From assembly GCA_902780025.1 (NCBI GenBank), contig CACZDV010000003.1, positions 1 to 64,000 on the forward strand: a stretch of DNA of 64,000 nucleotides, given 5' to 3'. The notes beneath the pieces are model-generated. The model saw only the letters and a program-made list of their open reading frames with translations, did not search any database and had not been told where the DNA came from. The translations under genes and the position numbers were made by a program. Position 1 is the stretch's first letter, and each line of letters opens with the position of its first letter. This DNA is from an uncultured Prevotellaceae bacterium. Lineage in GTDB: Bacteria > Bacteroidota > Bacteroidia > Bacteroidales > Bacteroidaceae. Shown in pieces: positions 34,102 through 42,796 of this stretch.

Positions 34102-34545
34102 TTATGCTTTTACTTTAAAAATAGCTTTCTTGATGTCCTTGTCAGCAATGCAGGGAGCATGACCGTCTTGCGGGAAGAAGATGATCATCTGACCAGGACG
34201 GCAGGTGACGTAGGTCTGTGCCATCGTCGTTCCATATTTCGTAATGTCCTTCTCAGCATTGTAATCGAAGTCGGGCAGATCGCAGAGCGGTGTATAGCCG
34301 AAGGTCTCTTCTGCTGAAAGGGGTATCTGGATATCTATCATCTGGATATGAGTCTCCAGCACGGCCTCCTCCTTGGTACGTCCCTTGGCCGTCTGAATGT
34401 TCACAAACAGGTCTTTGTCCTTGATCAGGTGCTTGCCCTCGTCGAGGGCGTTCAGATCATTCTTCTGTAGAAAGTCCACCACGTCGGCAAACAGCGGGTT
34501 CAGTCCCACGTACTTGCCCAGATTGTCAAGTGTGTCAATTATCAT
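34102..34545 (-). CDS. YhcH/YjgK/YiaL family protein
   Basis: A 147-residue cupin-like protein of the DUF386 family (relatives include the EbgC subunit and NanQ). Conserved segments are LETHIQMIDIQIPLSAEE, the metal-binding-type ETH and IDIQ pattern, and PGQMIIFFPQDGHAPCI. Relatives act as anomerases or epimerases on sugars such as sialic acid; the substrate here is unknown. It lies 4 bp upstream of glgB in the same operon. Confidence 0.88.
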   Translation of the reverse strand: MIIDTLDNLGKYVGLNPLFADVVDFLQKNDLNALDEGKHLIKDKDLFVNIQTAKGRTKEEAVLETHIQMIDIQIPLSAEETFGYTPLCDLPDFDYNAEKDITKYGTTMAQTYVTCRPGQMIIFFPQDGHAPCIADKDIKKAIFKVKA

Positions 34546-34582
34546 ATATCATTAGTCTTTAAGTTATTTCAACATCCAAACA

Positions 34583-35695
34583 TCACCTCTCCTGACGGTA
34601 TCCGCGCGTATAGGTACCCTGGGCGACAACCCTGCCGTTGCGGTCTTTCTCCACGAACTCACCGTCACGCATGTCGTCAACATACGAACCTTCGAAGCGC
34701 AGACCATCCTTGTCCTCCTCAATGGCCTTGCCGTTGCGCTTGCCGTCCTTGAACGAGCCTTTGAACTTGGAGCCATCAGAGAAGCGGGCTATTCCCTCAC
34801 CATCAATCTTTCCGTCCTTGAACTGCCCATCGAAGACATCGCCACTCTTCATCGTCAGCTTTCCACGACCGTTGGGCTTGTCAGCTTTCCACTGGCCTAC
34901 ATATACATTGCCGTTACTCCATACCAGCGTTCCCGTTCCCGACTTGTCGCCCTGAACGAACTGACCTGTGTACTTATCGCCATTGGCATAGGTGAACACG
35001 CCTGTTCCGTGACGTTTGCCATCGACATAGTCACCCTCATAGACATCACCATTCTGGAATCGGTAGATACCCTTGCCGTGCTGGACGTCCTTCATCCACT
35101 GACCCGTATAAATATCGCCATCGGAGAACCTGTAGGTTCCCTTGCCCTGACGCTGGTTGTCCAGCCATTGTCCTTCGTAGGTTGAGCCGTCGGCCCAGTC
35201 ATAGAAGCCAATGCCGTTCTTTTTGTCGTCCTTCCATTCACCGGTATAGTATGCTCCGCCGGCAAACGTGTAAGTACCCTTACCTTCGCGCTTGTCGAGT
35301 TTCCACTCGCCGTCATACTTGTCGCCGTTGAAATAGTACATCACGCCGTGTCCCTGCTGGTAGTCACGGAACCACAGACCGTCATAGCGGTTGTTATTGG
35401 CAAAATAGTAGATGCCCTGACCGTGTTGCTGATCCTGGAACCACTGGCCTTCATATTTCTCGCCATCGAAGAACGTATAGACACCATACCCCTGACGACG
35501 ACCTTTGTCGTACTCGCCTTCATAGGTGTTTCCATTTCTATAGGTGGCTTTTCCCTTGCCGTGTGGTTTACCGGCAAGCATTTCTCCCTGATAGTCTCCG
35601 CCGTCCTTGGTGACGGCTGAACCCAAAGTGATTTTCTGGGCACTTCCCAACAAAGGAAGAGCCGCTATTATAATAGTGGTTATATATTTTTTCAT
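34583..35695 (-). CDS. Exported MORN-repeat protein
   Basis: A 370-residue protein with signal peptide MKKYITTIIIAALPLLGSAQ. Nearly all of the rest is about thirteen 23-residue MORN repeats of the form YEGQW-x4-QHGQGIYYF. The start at 35695 follows a -7 TAATTTTG (35718-35725); the ATG at 35713 lies too close to it. MORN proteins form elongated beta-sheets that bind lipids or act as scaffolds, often exported in Bacteroidota. It is the first gene of MORN-YhcH-glgB-DUF6057. Confidence 0.88.
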   Translation of the reverse strand: MKKYITTIIIAALPLLGSAQKITLGSAVTKDGGDYQGEMLAGKPHGKGKATYRNGNTYEGEYDKGRRQGYGVYTFFDGEKYEGQWFQDQQHGQGIYYFANNNRYDGLWFRDYQQGHGVMYYFNGDKYDGEWKLDKREGKGTYTFAGGAYYTGEWKDDKKNGIGFYDWADGSTYEGQWLDNQRQGKGTYRFSDGDIYTGQWMKDVQHGKGIYRFQNGDVYEGDYVDGKRHGTGVFTYANGDKYTGQFVQGDKSGTGTLVWSNGNVYVGQWKADKPNGRGKLTMKSGDVFDGQFKDGKIDGEGIARFSDGSKFKGSFKDGKRNGKAIEEDKDGLRFEGSYVDDMRDGEFVEKDRNGRVVAQGTYTRGYRQER

Positions 35696-35744
35696 GTCGA
35701 TTTCAAATTTCAAAGCCCAAAATTAAGAAAAAAAACATAGACAG

Positions 35745-35787
35745 CAAAAAAATCCTACCTGTTTTAGGGACAGATAGGATTTTTTAA
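35745..35787. terminator. Bidirectional terminator after the Ig-like repeat gene
   Basis: A 12-bp stem with one mismatch (AATCCTACCTGT at 35751-35762 with ACAGATAGGATT at 35770-35781), flanked by A-run and T-run on both sides. It ends the gene at 35816 and insulates the MORN operon. Confidence 0.85.
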
Positions 35788-35815
35788 CTTTCGTACGAAG
35801 AAAAGAAATGGCGGC

Positions 35816-38803
35816 TTACCTGACTATCAGCTTGCGGCCTTTCTTGCCTTGCTGCTTGCCGTTGGCGGGGTAAACAATATACATTCCCTTACGCACAGGC
35901 TTGCCGTTGATTTTCTTGCCGTCGGCCGTGTAGATATCGAAGGTTCCCACCAAATCCGACAGTTCAAGGGCGTCGAGGCCAGTATCGATCTTCTGCTTGA
36001 CGCTCAGCACATAGGAGGCGCTGGCGGGCTCCATCAGGTTGTGGCCCGCGAAACTGGCAGTAATCTGTGTCACACCCGGACTGATGAGCTTCACCTTGCC
36101 CGTATTGTCAACCGTAGCCACCTTGGGAGCAGAACTACTGTAGGTCACAGGCAGGCCGAGCGGGTTATTCAGCTTAGGCTGCTTGAAAGTGTCGCCCATA
36201 GTTGCTTCCGCTTCCTCTACAGCAAACGACAGAACAGGCTTCTGCTTGCTGACCGTCATCTTGTATTTGACGGAGCCTCCCTCGCAGAACTTATTGCCTA
36301 TGGCCGTAGCAATGATCTCTGCCTCACCACTACCGACAACGGTGACCACACCTGACAACGCGTCAACAAAGGCGACTTCATAGTTGGTGCATTCGTAGTT
36401 GACCTCCAGGTTGTTCGGGTTCTCCAATACGGGCCATTCAACGTTATCGCCAGCGGTAAAGGTTATTTCTTCCTGACTGAACGACAGGCCGTGCTGCCGC
36501 TTGATGACCGTCAGCCAATACTCGGCAACGCCACTATTAAAGCCGTTGTTGCCATCGGTTCGGGCGGTAATGTTAGTGCCTCCCACGCCAACAATGGTCA
36601 CCTTGCCGGTCTCGTCGACGGTAGCTACCGCAGGATTGCCATAGGAGAACTCCACGGGCAGGTTAAACGGATTGCTCAATACCGGCAGCTGGTAGTCGTC
36701 GCCAATCGTTACCGTTACTTCCTCAACTCCGCCGTACGACAGGTCGGCATCGTGCTTGCTGATATACAGCCAATAGTGTGCCCTTCCGCCTTCATATTCA
36801 TCGTTGCCCTCCGTATCGGCATAAATAGACAATCCTCCCTCGTTGACAAAGGTCAGTTCTCCCGTCTCGGAATCTATCGTTGCCACGTTGGCGTTAGAAG
36901 TAGACCAGGTAATGGGCAGGTTGTGGGGGTTTAATAGCGTTGGCGGCGTGAAAGGAACGCCAAAGCTGGCCTCTGCCGATGCCTCACTAAAGGCAAGGTC
37001 GCAGGGTTTCTTGACAATAACCACTCCCGGCTCTCTGACCGTCAGGTCATACGAAGCATCGCCACCCTCTATGGCATCGCTTCCTGCATACCGGGCTCCG
37101 ACTTGGGTAGTGCCTGCGCCTACCAGCGTAAGGATGCCGTTCTCGTCGATGGTAGCCACCGTAGCGTCGCTGGTATAGTAGGTTACCGGCAGTCCCAGCG
37201 GATTGTTCAGCACAGGCTGCTCAAACGGATCACCCAAGATGGCTGTGTAAGTCGTGGTTTCAAACGACAGTTGGTTGGGCTGCTTGGAGATACTCAGGCT
37301 ATACCACACCGTTCCGTCCTCGTAGCTTTCTCCTCCATCGACATCCGCATAGATATTGGTTTCGCCTGCAGCTACAAAGGTTACTTCGCCCGTAGCGCTG
37401 TCCACCGTTGCAACCTCAGGATTGCTACTGGTATAGGTCACCGGCAGGTGGTGAGGATTCCTCAGTTCGGGCGCGGTGAAGGGCAATCCCATGAAGGCTT
37501 CTACCGACGTTGTCTCAAACGACACTTCGTTGGGAAGCACCACCACGGGCGCTTCAACCACAACAGTAAACCTGTCGGGCAGTTCCTTTCCCAGTTGACT
37601 CATCTTATAGGTATAGGTACCCGCCGAGGCATACTGAGCGTCGATACACATTCCTTTGGTGGGATGAAAACTGATGACAGGAGCCGTTCCCGTGCCGCTC
37701 GCCTCGGTCGTGATGTTGTTGATGGAGGCTATCGACGGAGTCTTGGTAAACGGCACGTAGCAGTACTCGCCCTTGGTGAGGGTGGTCTGAGCGGGCACCT
37801 CCAGACGGTCGAGCAACACATTATTATAGATATCGCCAATATGCACGGTAAACTCGCTGCGCAGCACGTCGGTGCCGTTGGGATGGGCTGCCGACACCAC
37901 TACATTGTTCATGCTCTCCGTCACCTGCAGGTACACGCGCTTGTAATACTTGTCGGCCTCCAGCGGAGTGCTGGTGTTGTTCTGTTTATAGAAACGGGCA
38001 TAAGTCTGCGTGGGAGAGCCGTTGACATAGAAGTGGTCGCCCCTGACGCCTTTGAAGGTCGTAGTATTCTCGGGCACGGGGTCAATATCGATGCAAAGGA
38101 AACCATTCTTGTTGGAATAGTATTGCCCTTCCTTCTTATCGCAAAGGGGCGTCAGCATGATGCCTTCGAGCGAAACAACCTCACCCAGCTGGATAGCCTG
38201 CCAGGCAACGGCCACGCTGGGCAACATGGTGGGAGTTTCCTTCACGCGCGTGTAGACATAGTTCATCTTGTAGGGAGTGCCCGGATACACCATCTTTCCC
38301 TCAGAAGCAGCATGGGCGTGCTTCCAGTCGTCCTCGGTCAGGTCGTTCCTGTATTCGGTCAGTATCAGATACTCCTGCGTTGCCTTGCTGTTCCATACCG
38401 TTATTGTATGGTTGTCGGTCCTGGCAGTCAAATGCGGCACCACCACAGGCTCATGGCATATCTGCTTCTTGATCTCACGCTCTTCGCTCCACAAGCCGCC
38501 GTCGTGGTTCTTGGCGGTTATCAGGACACGAATCATAAACCCCTTCTGGCCAAGGGTCGGCGTATACGAAGTGCCGTCCTCGCCCTCCATTTCTACCCAT
38601 TTGCCACCGGGAACCCTCACCTGCCAGCGGGTATAGATGTCGGAAGCGGGAAGGCTGGTGACATTGCCGCTAAGGGTATAGGTCACTGGCTCCTCTACAG
38701 CCACCCAGTCGGGAAGCGTAACAACACCCCGCAGATACTTGGCTGCCATGACAGGAAGCGTGCAGAGCAGCATACAGGAAATGATCGTAAAAAACTTCTT
38801 CAT
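35816..38803 (-). CDS. Giant secreted Ig-like/BIG2-repeat protein
   Basis: A 995-residue exported protein, signal peptide MKKFFTIISCMLLCTLPVMA. The first 430 residues are unique beta-rich sequence (YTLSGNVTSLPASDIYTRWQ). Then come six about 85-residue bacterial Ig-like repeats between about residues 430 and 935. Each has LSFE-type opening, GDPF..P.L.NPLGLPVTY, VATVD..G.VT.VG.G.T.I.A, and Y.LTV.K. The last 55 residues (FDIYTADGKKINGK, VRKGMYIVYP) resemble the C-terminal sorting domain of type IX secretion cargo. I infer a cell-surface adhesin or matrix protein. The frame is uninterrupted. Promoter -7 TATATTTG at 38853-38860. Confidence 0.8.
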   Translation of the reverse strand: MKKFFTIISCMLLCTLPVMAAKYLRGVVTLPDWVAVEEPVTYTLSGNVTSLPASDIYTRWQVRVPGGKWVEMEGEDGTSYTPTLGQKGFMIRVLITAKNHDGGLWSEEREIKKQICHEPVVVPHLTARTDNHTITVWNSKATQEYLILTEYRNDLTEDDWKHAHAASEGKMVYPGTPYKMNYVYTRVKETPTMLPSVAVAWQAIQLGEVVSLEGIMLTPLCDKKEGQYYSNKNGFLCIDIDPVPENTTTFKGVRGDHFYVNGSPTQTYARFYKQNNTSTPLEADKYYKRVYLQVTESMNNVVVSAAHPNGTDVLRSEFTVHIGDIYNNVLLDRLEVPAQTTLTKGEYCYVPFTKTPSIASINNITTEASGTGTAPVISFHPTKGMCIDAQYASAGTYTYKMSQLGKELPDRFTVVVEAPVVVLPNEVSFETTSVEAFMGLPFTAPELRNPHHLPVTYTSSNPEVATVDSATGEVTFVAAGETNIYADVDGGESYEDGTVWYSLSISKQPNQLSFETTTYTAILGDPFEQPVLNNPLGLPVTYYTSDATVATIDENGILTLVGAGTTQVGARYAGSDAIEGGDASYDLTVREPGVVIVKKPCDLAFSEASAEASFGVPFTPPTLLNPHNLPITWSTSNANVATIDSETGELTFVNEGGLSIYADTEGNDEYEGGRAHYWLYISKHDADLSYGGVEEVTVTIGDDYQLPVLSNPFNLPVEFSYGNPAVATVDETGKVTIVGVGGTNITARTDGNNGFNSGVAEYWLTVIKRQHGLSFSQEEITFTAGDNVEWPVLENPNNLEVNYECTNYEVAFVDALSGVVTVVGSGEAEIIATAIGNKFCEGGSVKYKMTVSKQKPVLSFAVEEAEATMGDTFKQPKLNNPLGLPVTYSSSAPKVATVDNTGKVKLISPGVTQITASFAGHNLMEPASASYVLSVKQKIDTGLDALELSDLVGTFDIYTADGKKINGKPVRKGMYIVYPANGKQQGKKGRKLIVR

Positions 38804-38901
38804 AGCTATCTTAAGTTATTGGTTACGTGTTATTATTCATACATTCCGACTGCAAATATACGTGATTAATTTTATATAACCAAATAAAACTTCCACAAAT
38901 G

Positions 38902-38933
38902 TTTGGAAATATCACGAAAAAGATGTAACTTCG
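38902..38933 (+). promoter_or_regulatory. Promoter of kdsB-Dabb-rlmD
   Basis: -33 TTTGG (38902-38906), 19-bp spacer, -7 TAACTTCG (38926-38933), with one deviation (C for T) from the consensus. Divergent from the Ig-like repeat gene. Confidence 0.6.
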
Positions 38934-38966
38934 CCACCAAATTCAACAACAAACAAGAAAGCAATA

Positions 38967-39734
38967 ATGAAATTCACAGCAATCATCCCCGCCCGTTACG
39001 CCTCGACGCGCTTCCCAGGCAAGCCGCTGGCCATGCTCGGTGGAAAGACCGTTATCCAGAGAGTTTACGAACAGGCTGTCAGCGTGCTCGGCGAGGCCTA
39101 TGTGGCTACCGACGACGAGCGCATCTTCCAGGCTGTAGAGGCCTTTGGCGGACGGGCCGTCATGACCCGCAGCGACCACAAGAGCGGCACCGACCGCATA
39201 GAGGAAGCGGTAGAGAAATTAGAGAATAACGGACTGGGGAAAGAAGAGCAAGAGGGTACCGTCATCATCAATATTCAGGGCGACGAGCCCTTCATCCAGC
39301 GCTCGCAGATAGAAACCCTCTGCCACCTCTTCGACGACCCTCAGACGCAGATAGGAACCCTCGGCAAGCGTTTCGAGAGCATGGAGGCCGTAGAGAACCC
39401 CAACTCACCCAAAATCGTGACCGACATTAACGGCTTCGCCCTCTACTTCAGTCGCAGCGTCATCCCTTTTATAAGAGGTAAGGAGCGCAATGAGTGGTTT
39501 GGCCAGTATCCGTTCCTCAAGCACCTGGGCGTCTATGCCTACCGCCGTGAAGTCTTGGCAGAGATTACCCGTCTGCCGCAGAGTCCGTTGGAGCTTGCCG
39601 AGAGCCTCGAACAACTGCGCTGGCTACAGAATGGCTATCGCATCCGTGTCGGTCTGACCGATGTGGAGACCGTCGGCATCGACACCCCCGAGGACTTGAA
39701 ACGAGCCGAGATTTTCTTGAACAGCAAACAATAA
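38967..39734 (+). CDS. kdsB: 3-deoxy-manno-octulosonate cytidylyltransferase
   Basis: A 255-residue enzyme that activates Kdo as CMP-Kdo for lipid A core synthesis. Family motifs are IPARYASTRFPGKPLAMLGG at the start, YVATDDERI, MTRSDHKSGTDRI, NIQGDEPFI and YAYRREVL. A charged insert (EKLENNGLGKEEQEG, about residues 78-92) interrupts the usual spacing before NIQGDEPF and is purine-rich in DNA. First gene of a three-gene plus-strand unit. Confidence 0.94.
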   Translation: MKFTAIIPARYASTRFPGKPLAMLGGKTVIQRVYEQAVSVLGEAYVATDDERIFQAVEAFGGRAVMTRSDHKSGTDRIEEAVEKLENNGLGKEEQEGTVIINIQGDEPFIQRSQIETLCHLFDDPQTQIGTLGKRFESMEAVENPNSPKIVTDINGFALYFSRSVIPFIRGKERNEWFGQYPFLKHLGVYAYRREVLAEITRLPQSPLELAESLEQLRWLQNGYRIRVGLTDVETVGIDTPEDLKRAEIFLNSKQ

Positions 39735-39749
39735 TTTATCATCAATAAT

Positions 39750-40055
39750 ATGGTTAAGCACATTATCCTGTGGACGCTGAATCCGGAACTGACGGAGGAG
39801 CAGAAAAACGAAGTGAAGGCTGGCATCAAGGCCGGACTGGAGGGACTGGTAGGTAAGGTGCCCGGACTCCTTGAAGTGAAAGTTAATATCAGCGGACGGC
39901 TCGACTCGTCGAACGCCGATGTCATGCTCGACTCTACCCTGGAGTCGGCTGAGGCATTGCGCGGCTACGCCCAGCACCCTGAGCACGTGGCCGTGGCCAA
40001 CACGAAGGTTCGTCCCTACACCGTCCAGCGCTCCTGCCTCGACTTTGAAATATAA
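39750..40055 (+). CDS. Dabb (stress-responsive A/B barrel) protein
   Basis: A 101-residue single-domain protein of the Dabb family: KHIILWTLNPE at the start, GLEGLVGKVPGLLEVKVNIS, and the conserved YAQHPEHVAVAN near the end. Such dimeric ferredoxin-like barrels are small-molecule-binding or enzymatic; function is unknown. It lies 15 bp after kdsB and 5 bp before rlmD. Confidence 0.88.
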   Translation: MVKHIILWTLNPELTEEQKNEVKAGIKAGLEGLVGKVPGLLEVKVNISGRLDSSNADVMLDSTLESAEALRGYAQHPEHVAVANTKVRPYTVQRSCLDFEI

Positions 40056-40060
40056 GTGAT

Positions 40061-41560
40061 ATGGGAAGAAGTAAAAAGCCATTACCCCTGTTAGAGGGCG
40101 TGACGATTGAGGCCGTGGCCGCCGAAGGCAAATGTCTGCTCCACTGGGGCGACCTCGTGGTGTTCGTGCCCTGGTGTGTGCCCGGCGACGTCTGCGACAT
40201 ACAGATACACCGTAAGAAGCACTCGTTTGCCGAGGGCGAAGTCGTACGTTTCGTCGAGCAGAGCAAGGTACGTGCCGTGCCCTTCTGCCAGCACTTCGGC
40301 GTCTGTGGAGGCTGCAAGTGGCAGAACCTGCCCTACGACGAGCAGCTCAGGTTCAAACAGCAGCAGGTCTTCGATCAGCTGACACGCATCGGCAAGATTG
40401 AGTTGCCCGAGTTCAGGCCCATCCTCGGCTCGGTGAAGACACAGGAGTACCGCAACAAGCTGGACTTCGGCTGTGCCAACAAGCGCTACCTGACGAAGGA
40501 GGAGTTTCAGAGGAGAGAGGAGAGTGGAGAGAGGAGAGAGGGCGCTTCCTTGAAGGACGTACCCGCCATCGGTTTCCACATCACGGGAGCCTTCGACAAG
40601 ATTCTGCCCATCGAGCGGTGTTGGCTCATGGACGACATCCAGAACCGAATCCGTAACGAGATACGTGACTATGCCACGAGGGAAGGGCTCTCGTTCTTCG
40701 ACCTCCGTCAGCAGGTGGGACTGCTGCGCGACGTCATCTTCCGCAACAGCGCCAGTGGCGAACTGATGGTCATCATCCAGTTCCACTACGACGAGACGGG
40801 CGGTGAACGTGAAGCCAAAGCCCTGCTGCAGCACATAGCTGATAAATTCCCGGAAATCACGTCGTTACTCTATCTCGACAATCAGAAGTGCAACGACACC
40901 ATCGGCGACCAGCAGATCCTTACATTCAAGGGCACCGACCACATCTACGAACTCATGGAGGACCTCCGCTTCAAGGTCGGTCCCAAGTCCTTCTACCAGA
41001 CCAACACCGAGCAGGCCTACCACCTCTACAGCGTCGTGCGCGAGTTTGCTTTCGCCCCTTCACCCGTCACCCTTCTTTGCAAGCAAAGCGAACAAGTTCG
41101 AGCGCACCACTCGCCCCTCATCTACGACCTCTACACCGGCACCGGCACCATCGCCAACTTCGTAGCCAAGAAGGCCGGCAAGGTCATCGGCATCGAGTAC
41201 GTACCCGAGGCCATCGAGGACGCCAAGGTCAACTCCGAGGTCAACGGCATCACCAACACCCTCTTCTACGCAGGCGACATGAAGGACGTACTGAGCGACG
41301 ACTTCATCCGTGAGCACGGACGTCCCGACGTCATCATCACCGACCCGCCCCGTGCCGGCATGCACCCCGACGTGGTGAAGACCATCCTGCGGGCTGCCCC
41401 CGAGCGCATCGTCTACGTCTCGTGCAACCCTGCCACCCAGGCTCGCGACCTGCAGGTGCTCGACACCGACTACCGCGTGGTCCAGGTACAGCCCGTCGAC
41501 ATGTTCCCCCACACGCCTCACGTCGAGAACGTCGTACTGCTGGAGCGCCGCACCTCTTGA
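40061..41560 (+). CDS. rlmD: TrmA/RlmD-family 23S rRNA (uracil-5-)-methyltransferase
   Basis: A 499-residue SAM-dependent enzyme of the RlmCD/TrmA type. It has an N-terminal TRAM-like beta-barrel (about 1-70), a [4Fe-4S] Cys cluster CQHFGVCGGCKW (about 77-88), and the methyltransferase domain with YDLYTGTGTIANF (motif I) and GIEYVPEAIEDA. The catalytic region is DPPRAGMHP and YVSCNPATQARDL. Two odd in-frame inserts are visible: REESGERREG (about 150) from a GA-rich tract, and PSPVTLLCKQSEQVRAH (about 333) just before motif I. Target uracil is inferred from family naming. Confidence 0.88.
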   Translation: MGRSKKPLPLLEGVTIEAVAAEGKCLLHWGDLVVFVPWCVPGDVCDIQIHRKKHSFAEGEVVRFVEQSKVRAVPFCQHFGVCGGCKWQNLPYDEQLRFKQQQVFDQLTRIGKIELPEFRPILGSVKTQEYRNKLDFGCANKRYLTKEEFQRREESGERREGASLKDVPAIGFHITGAFDKILPIERCWLMDDIQNRIRNEIRDYATREGLSFFDLRQQVGLLRDVIFRNSASGELMVIIQFHYDETGGEREAKALLQHIADKFPEITSLLYLDNQKCNDTIGDQQILTFKGTDHIYELMEDLRFKVGPKSFYQTNTEQAYHLYSVVREFAFAPSPVTLLCKQSEQVRAHHSPLIYDLYTGTGTIANFVAKKAGKVIGIEYVPEAIEDAKVNSEVNGITNTLFYAGDMKDVLSDDFIREHGRPDVIITDPPRAGMHPDVVKTILRAAPERIVYVSCNPATQARDLQVLDTDYRVVQVQPVDMFPHTPHVENVVLLERRTS

Positions 41561-41563
41561 CAC

Positions 41564-41604
41564 GAAAAAGCCCCTCCCGACGTCATTGTCAGGAGGGGTT
41601 TTTC
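41564..41604. terminator. Bidirectional terminator between rlmD and HU-like gene
   Basis: CCCCTCCCGAC (41571-41581) pairs with GTCAGGAGGGG (41588-41598), one mismatch, with A-run before and T-run after. It serves both converging genes. Confidence 0.9.
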
Positions 41605-41662
41605 GTTTTACCCATCACTTTTCACTTCTCACTTCTGCACTAGCTTCGCGCCAGTGAAGCGC

Positions 41663-42202
41663 TTAGGGCTCCGGCTCCGGATCTTCCTCAGCATCCTTGA
41701 TGCCCAGCGTGGCGATGGGGTGACGCTCGTACCACACCTTCTTCTTGCCGTCCACCATCTTGTAGTGAGGAATCACGTAGTCGTTCATCTTGAACGTACA
41801 CTGACCCTTCAGGATGCGGCTCGTCAGGCGTTCGTCGTCCGTGCCAGAGCCCTCAGGACGGAAGTTCAGGTGGACGCCCTTGATGTTCAGCAGAGGATCG
41901 TACTCCTGGATGCTGTCCGCACCGATGCCCTCCAGCGAGGGATAGAACGTACCCAGGCCCTCTAACTTCACGGGGACGCCCTGGATAGCCAGCTCCTTCA
42001 GGCACGACACCGTCTGCTGAAGGGTGAGCACCAGCTCCTCATAGGTGATACGCTTGCCATGCTCCATCATGTGACGGGCAAAGCCTTTCAGACTCAGCGC
42101 CTCGCGCTGGAACACACGGCCGTAATACTGGCCGTAGTTCTTGCTGGTCGAAATGTTGTTCTTCACAAGGTCAACCAGCATTGCAATCTCATTTCTTGCC
42201 AT
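41663..42202 (-). CDS. HU-HIG-type DNA-binding protein
   Basis: A 179-residue protein with an HU/IHF-like fold (PF18291 type, HU-HIG). The start at 42202 (MARNEIAML) is chosen because a sibling gene at the window start begins the same way and the leader ends here; an in-frame ATG at 42244 lies inside the leader. The HU-like core includes FQREALSLKGFARHMMEHGK and LVLTLQQTVSCLKELAIQG, followed by VKLEGLGTFYPSL. A C-terminal extension ends in acidic EEDPEPEP. Such proteins bind DNA and in Bacteroidota lie near mobile or capsule loci. Regulation by the structured leader is likely. Confidence 0.82.
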   Translation of the reverse strand: MARNEIAMLVDLVKNNISTSKNYGQYYGRVFQREALSLKGFARHMMEHGKRITYEELVLTLQQTVSCLKELAIQGVPVKLEGLGTFYPSLEGIGADSIQEYDPLLNIKGVHLNFRPEGSGTDDERLTSRILKGQCTFKMNDYVIPHYKMVDGKKKVWYERHPIATLGIKDAEEDPEPEP

Positions 42203-42292
42203 ACTTGTTAATGTTTTTCGTGGTATTAGAAATGCTCGGGCCAACTACTCCGGGTGGCCTCTCTCCCGCTTTGTAATACTATCTCTATTACA
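42203..42292 (-). promoter_or_regulatory. Structured 5' leader of HU-like gene, copy 2
   Basis: Related to the leader at 28-105 (see that entry). Here the conserved loop is closed by GGCCA/TGGCC, and the flanking blocks AAAGCGGGAG, TTCTAATACCA and AAAAACATTAA are retained. The alternative pairing CGGG with CCCG is also possible. Confidence 0.62.
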
Positions 42293-42296
42293 ATTG

Positions 42297-42328
42297 CAAA
42301 GTTACAAAAAATATCTGATATATGCAAA
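42297..42328 (-). promoter_or_regulatory. Promoter of the HU-like gene
   Basis: Minus strand -33 TTTGC (42324-42328), 19-bp spacer, -7 TAACTTTG (42297-42304). Confidence 0.65.
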
Positions 42329-42472
42329 TATTTCCAGCTAAATTTTTCATCAAAAATGCAAGGAATTTGAGAAATGTTTCGTAACTTTGCAGCGGAATAA
42401 CAACGCGAAGGGTCTATGCAGCGGCAAGACGGACATATCGTAAATATATACACCAAATTAATCAACCAAAAA

Positions 42473-42751
42473 ATGAAACGTAAAGACTACATGAAACCGA
42501 CGATGAAGATCGTCAAGTTGCAACATCAGGTGCACTTGATGCAGTTCAGTCGTGACGGCTACCGTGGCGGAGGCAGCGGATTTGGTGGCTCCGGCGTGGG
42601 TGGACGCTCAGGCTATGATGACGGCGGCGACGGCTTTGACGGAGGTGGCTTTGGCGGCGGTTCCGGCTATGGCGACGGGGGCAGCGGCTTTGGCGGCTCC
42701 GGCATAGGCGGACGCTCAGGCTATGGAAGCGGCGGCGACGGCTTCTATTAA
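42473..42751 (+). CDS. Small glycine-rich protein
   Basis: A 92-residue protein. The N-terminal 30 residues (MKRKDYMKPTMKIVKLQHQV) fit a pattern I associate with small Bacteroidota proteins, Y-x-K-P-x2-x-x-V-K-L. The remainder is almost only Gly, Ser, Asp, Tyr, Phe and Arg in two near-copies of a unit containing GFGGSG(V/I)GGRSGY. The start at 42473 is taken because this conserved N-terminus begins there; the ATG at 42416 would add a non-conserved stretch. Promoter -7 TAACTTTG is at 42383-42390. It precedes a surface lipoprotein by 45 bp. Role unknown; a short secreted or structural peptide is possible. Confidence 0.6.
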   Translation: MKRKDYMKPTMKIVKLQHQVHLMQFSRDGYRGGGSGFGGSGVGGRSGYDDGGDGFDGGGFGGGSGYGDGGSGFGGSGIGGRSGYGSGGDGFY

Positions 42752-42796
42752 GAGATTAGGAAACAGAATAATAAAGAAAATAAGAGCATCAAAACA

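Noticed and set aside
37103..38869. 588-codon plus-strand ORF antisense to the Ig-like repeat gene
   Set aside because: It mirrors the repeat gene, has no recognisable domain or signal, and the minus-strand protein has signal peptide, Ig repeats and a promoter.
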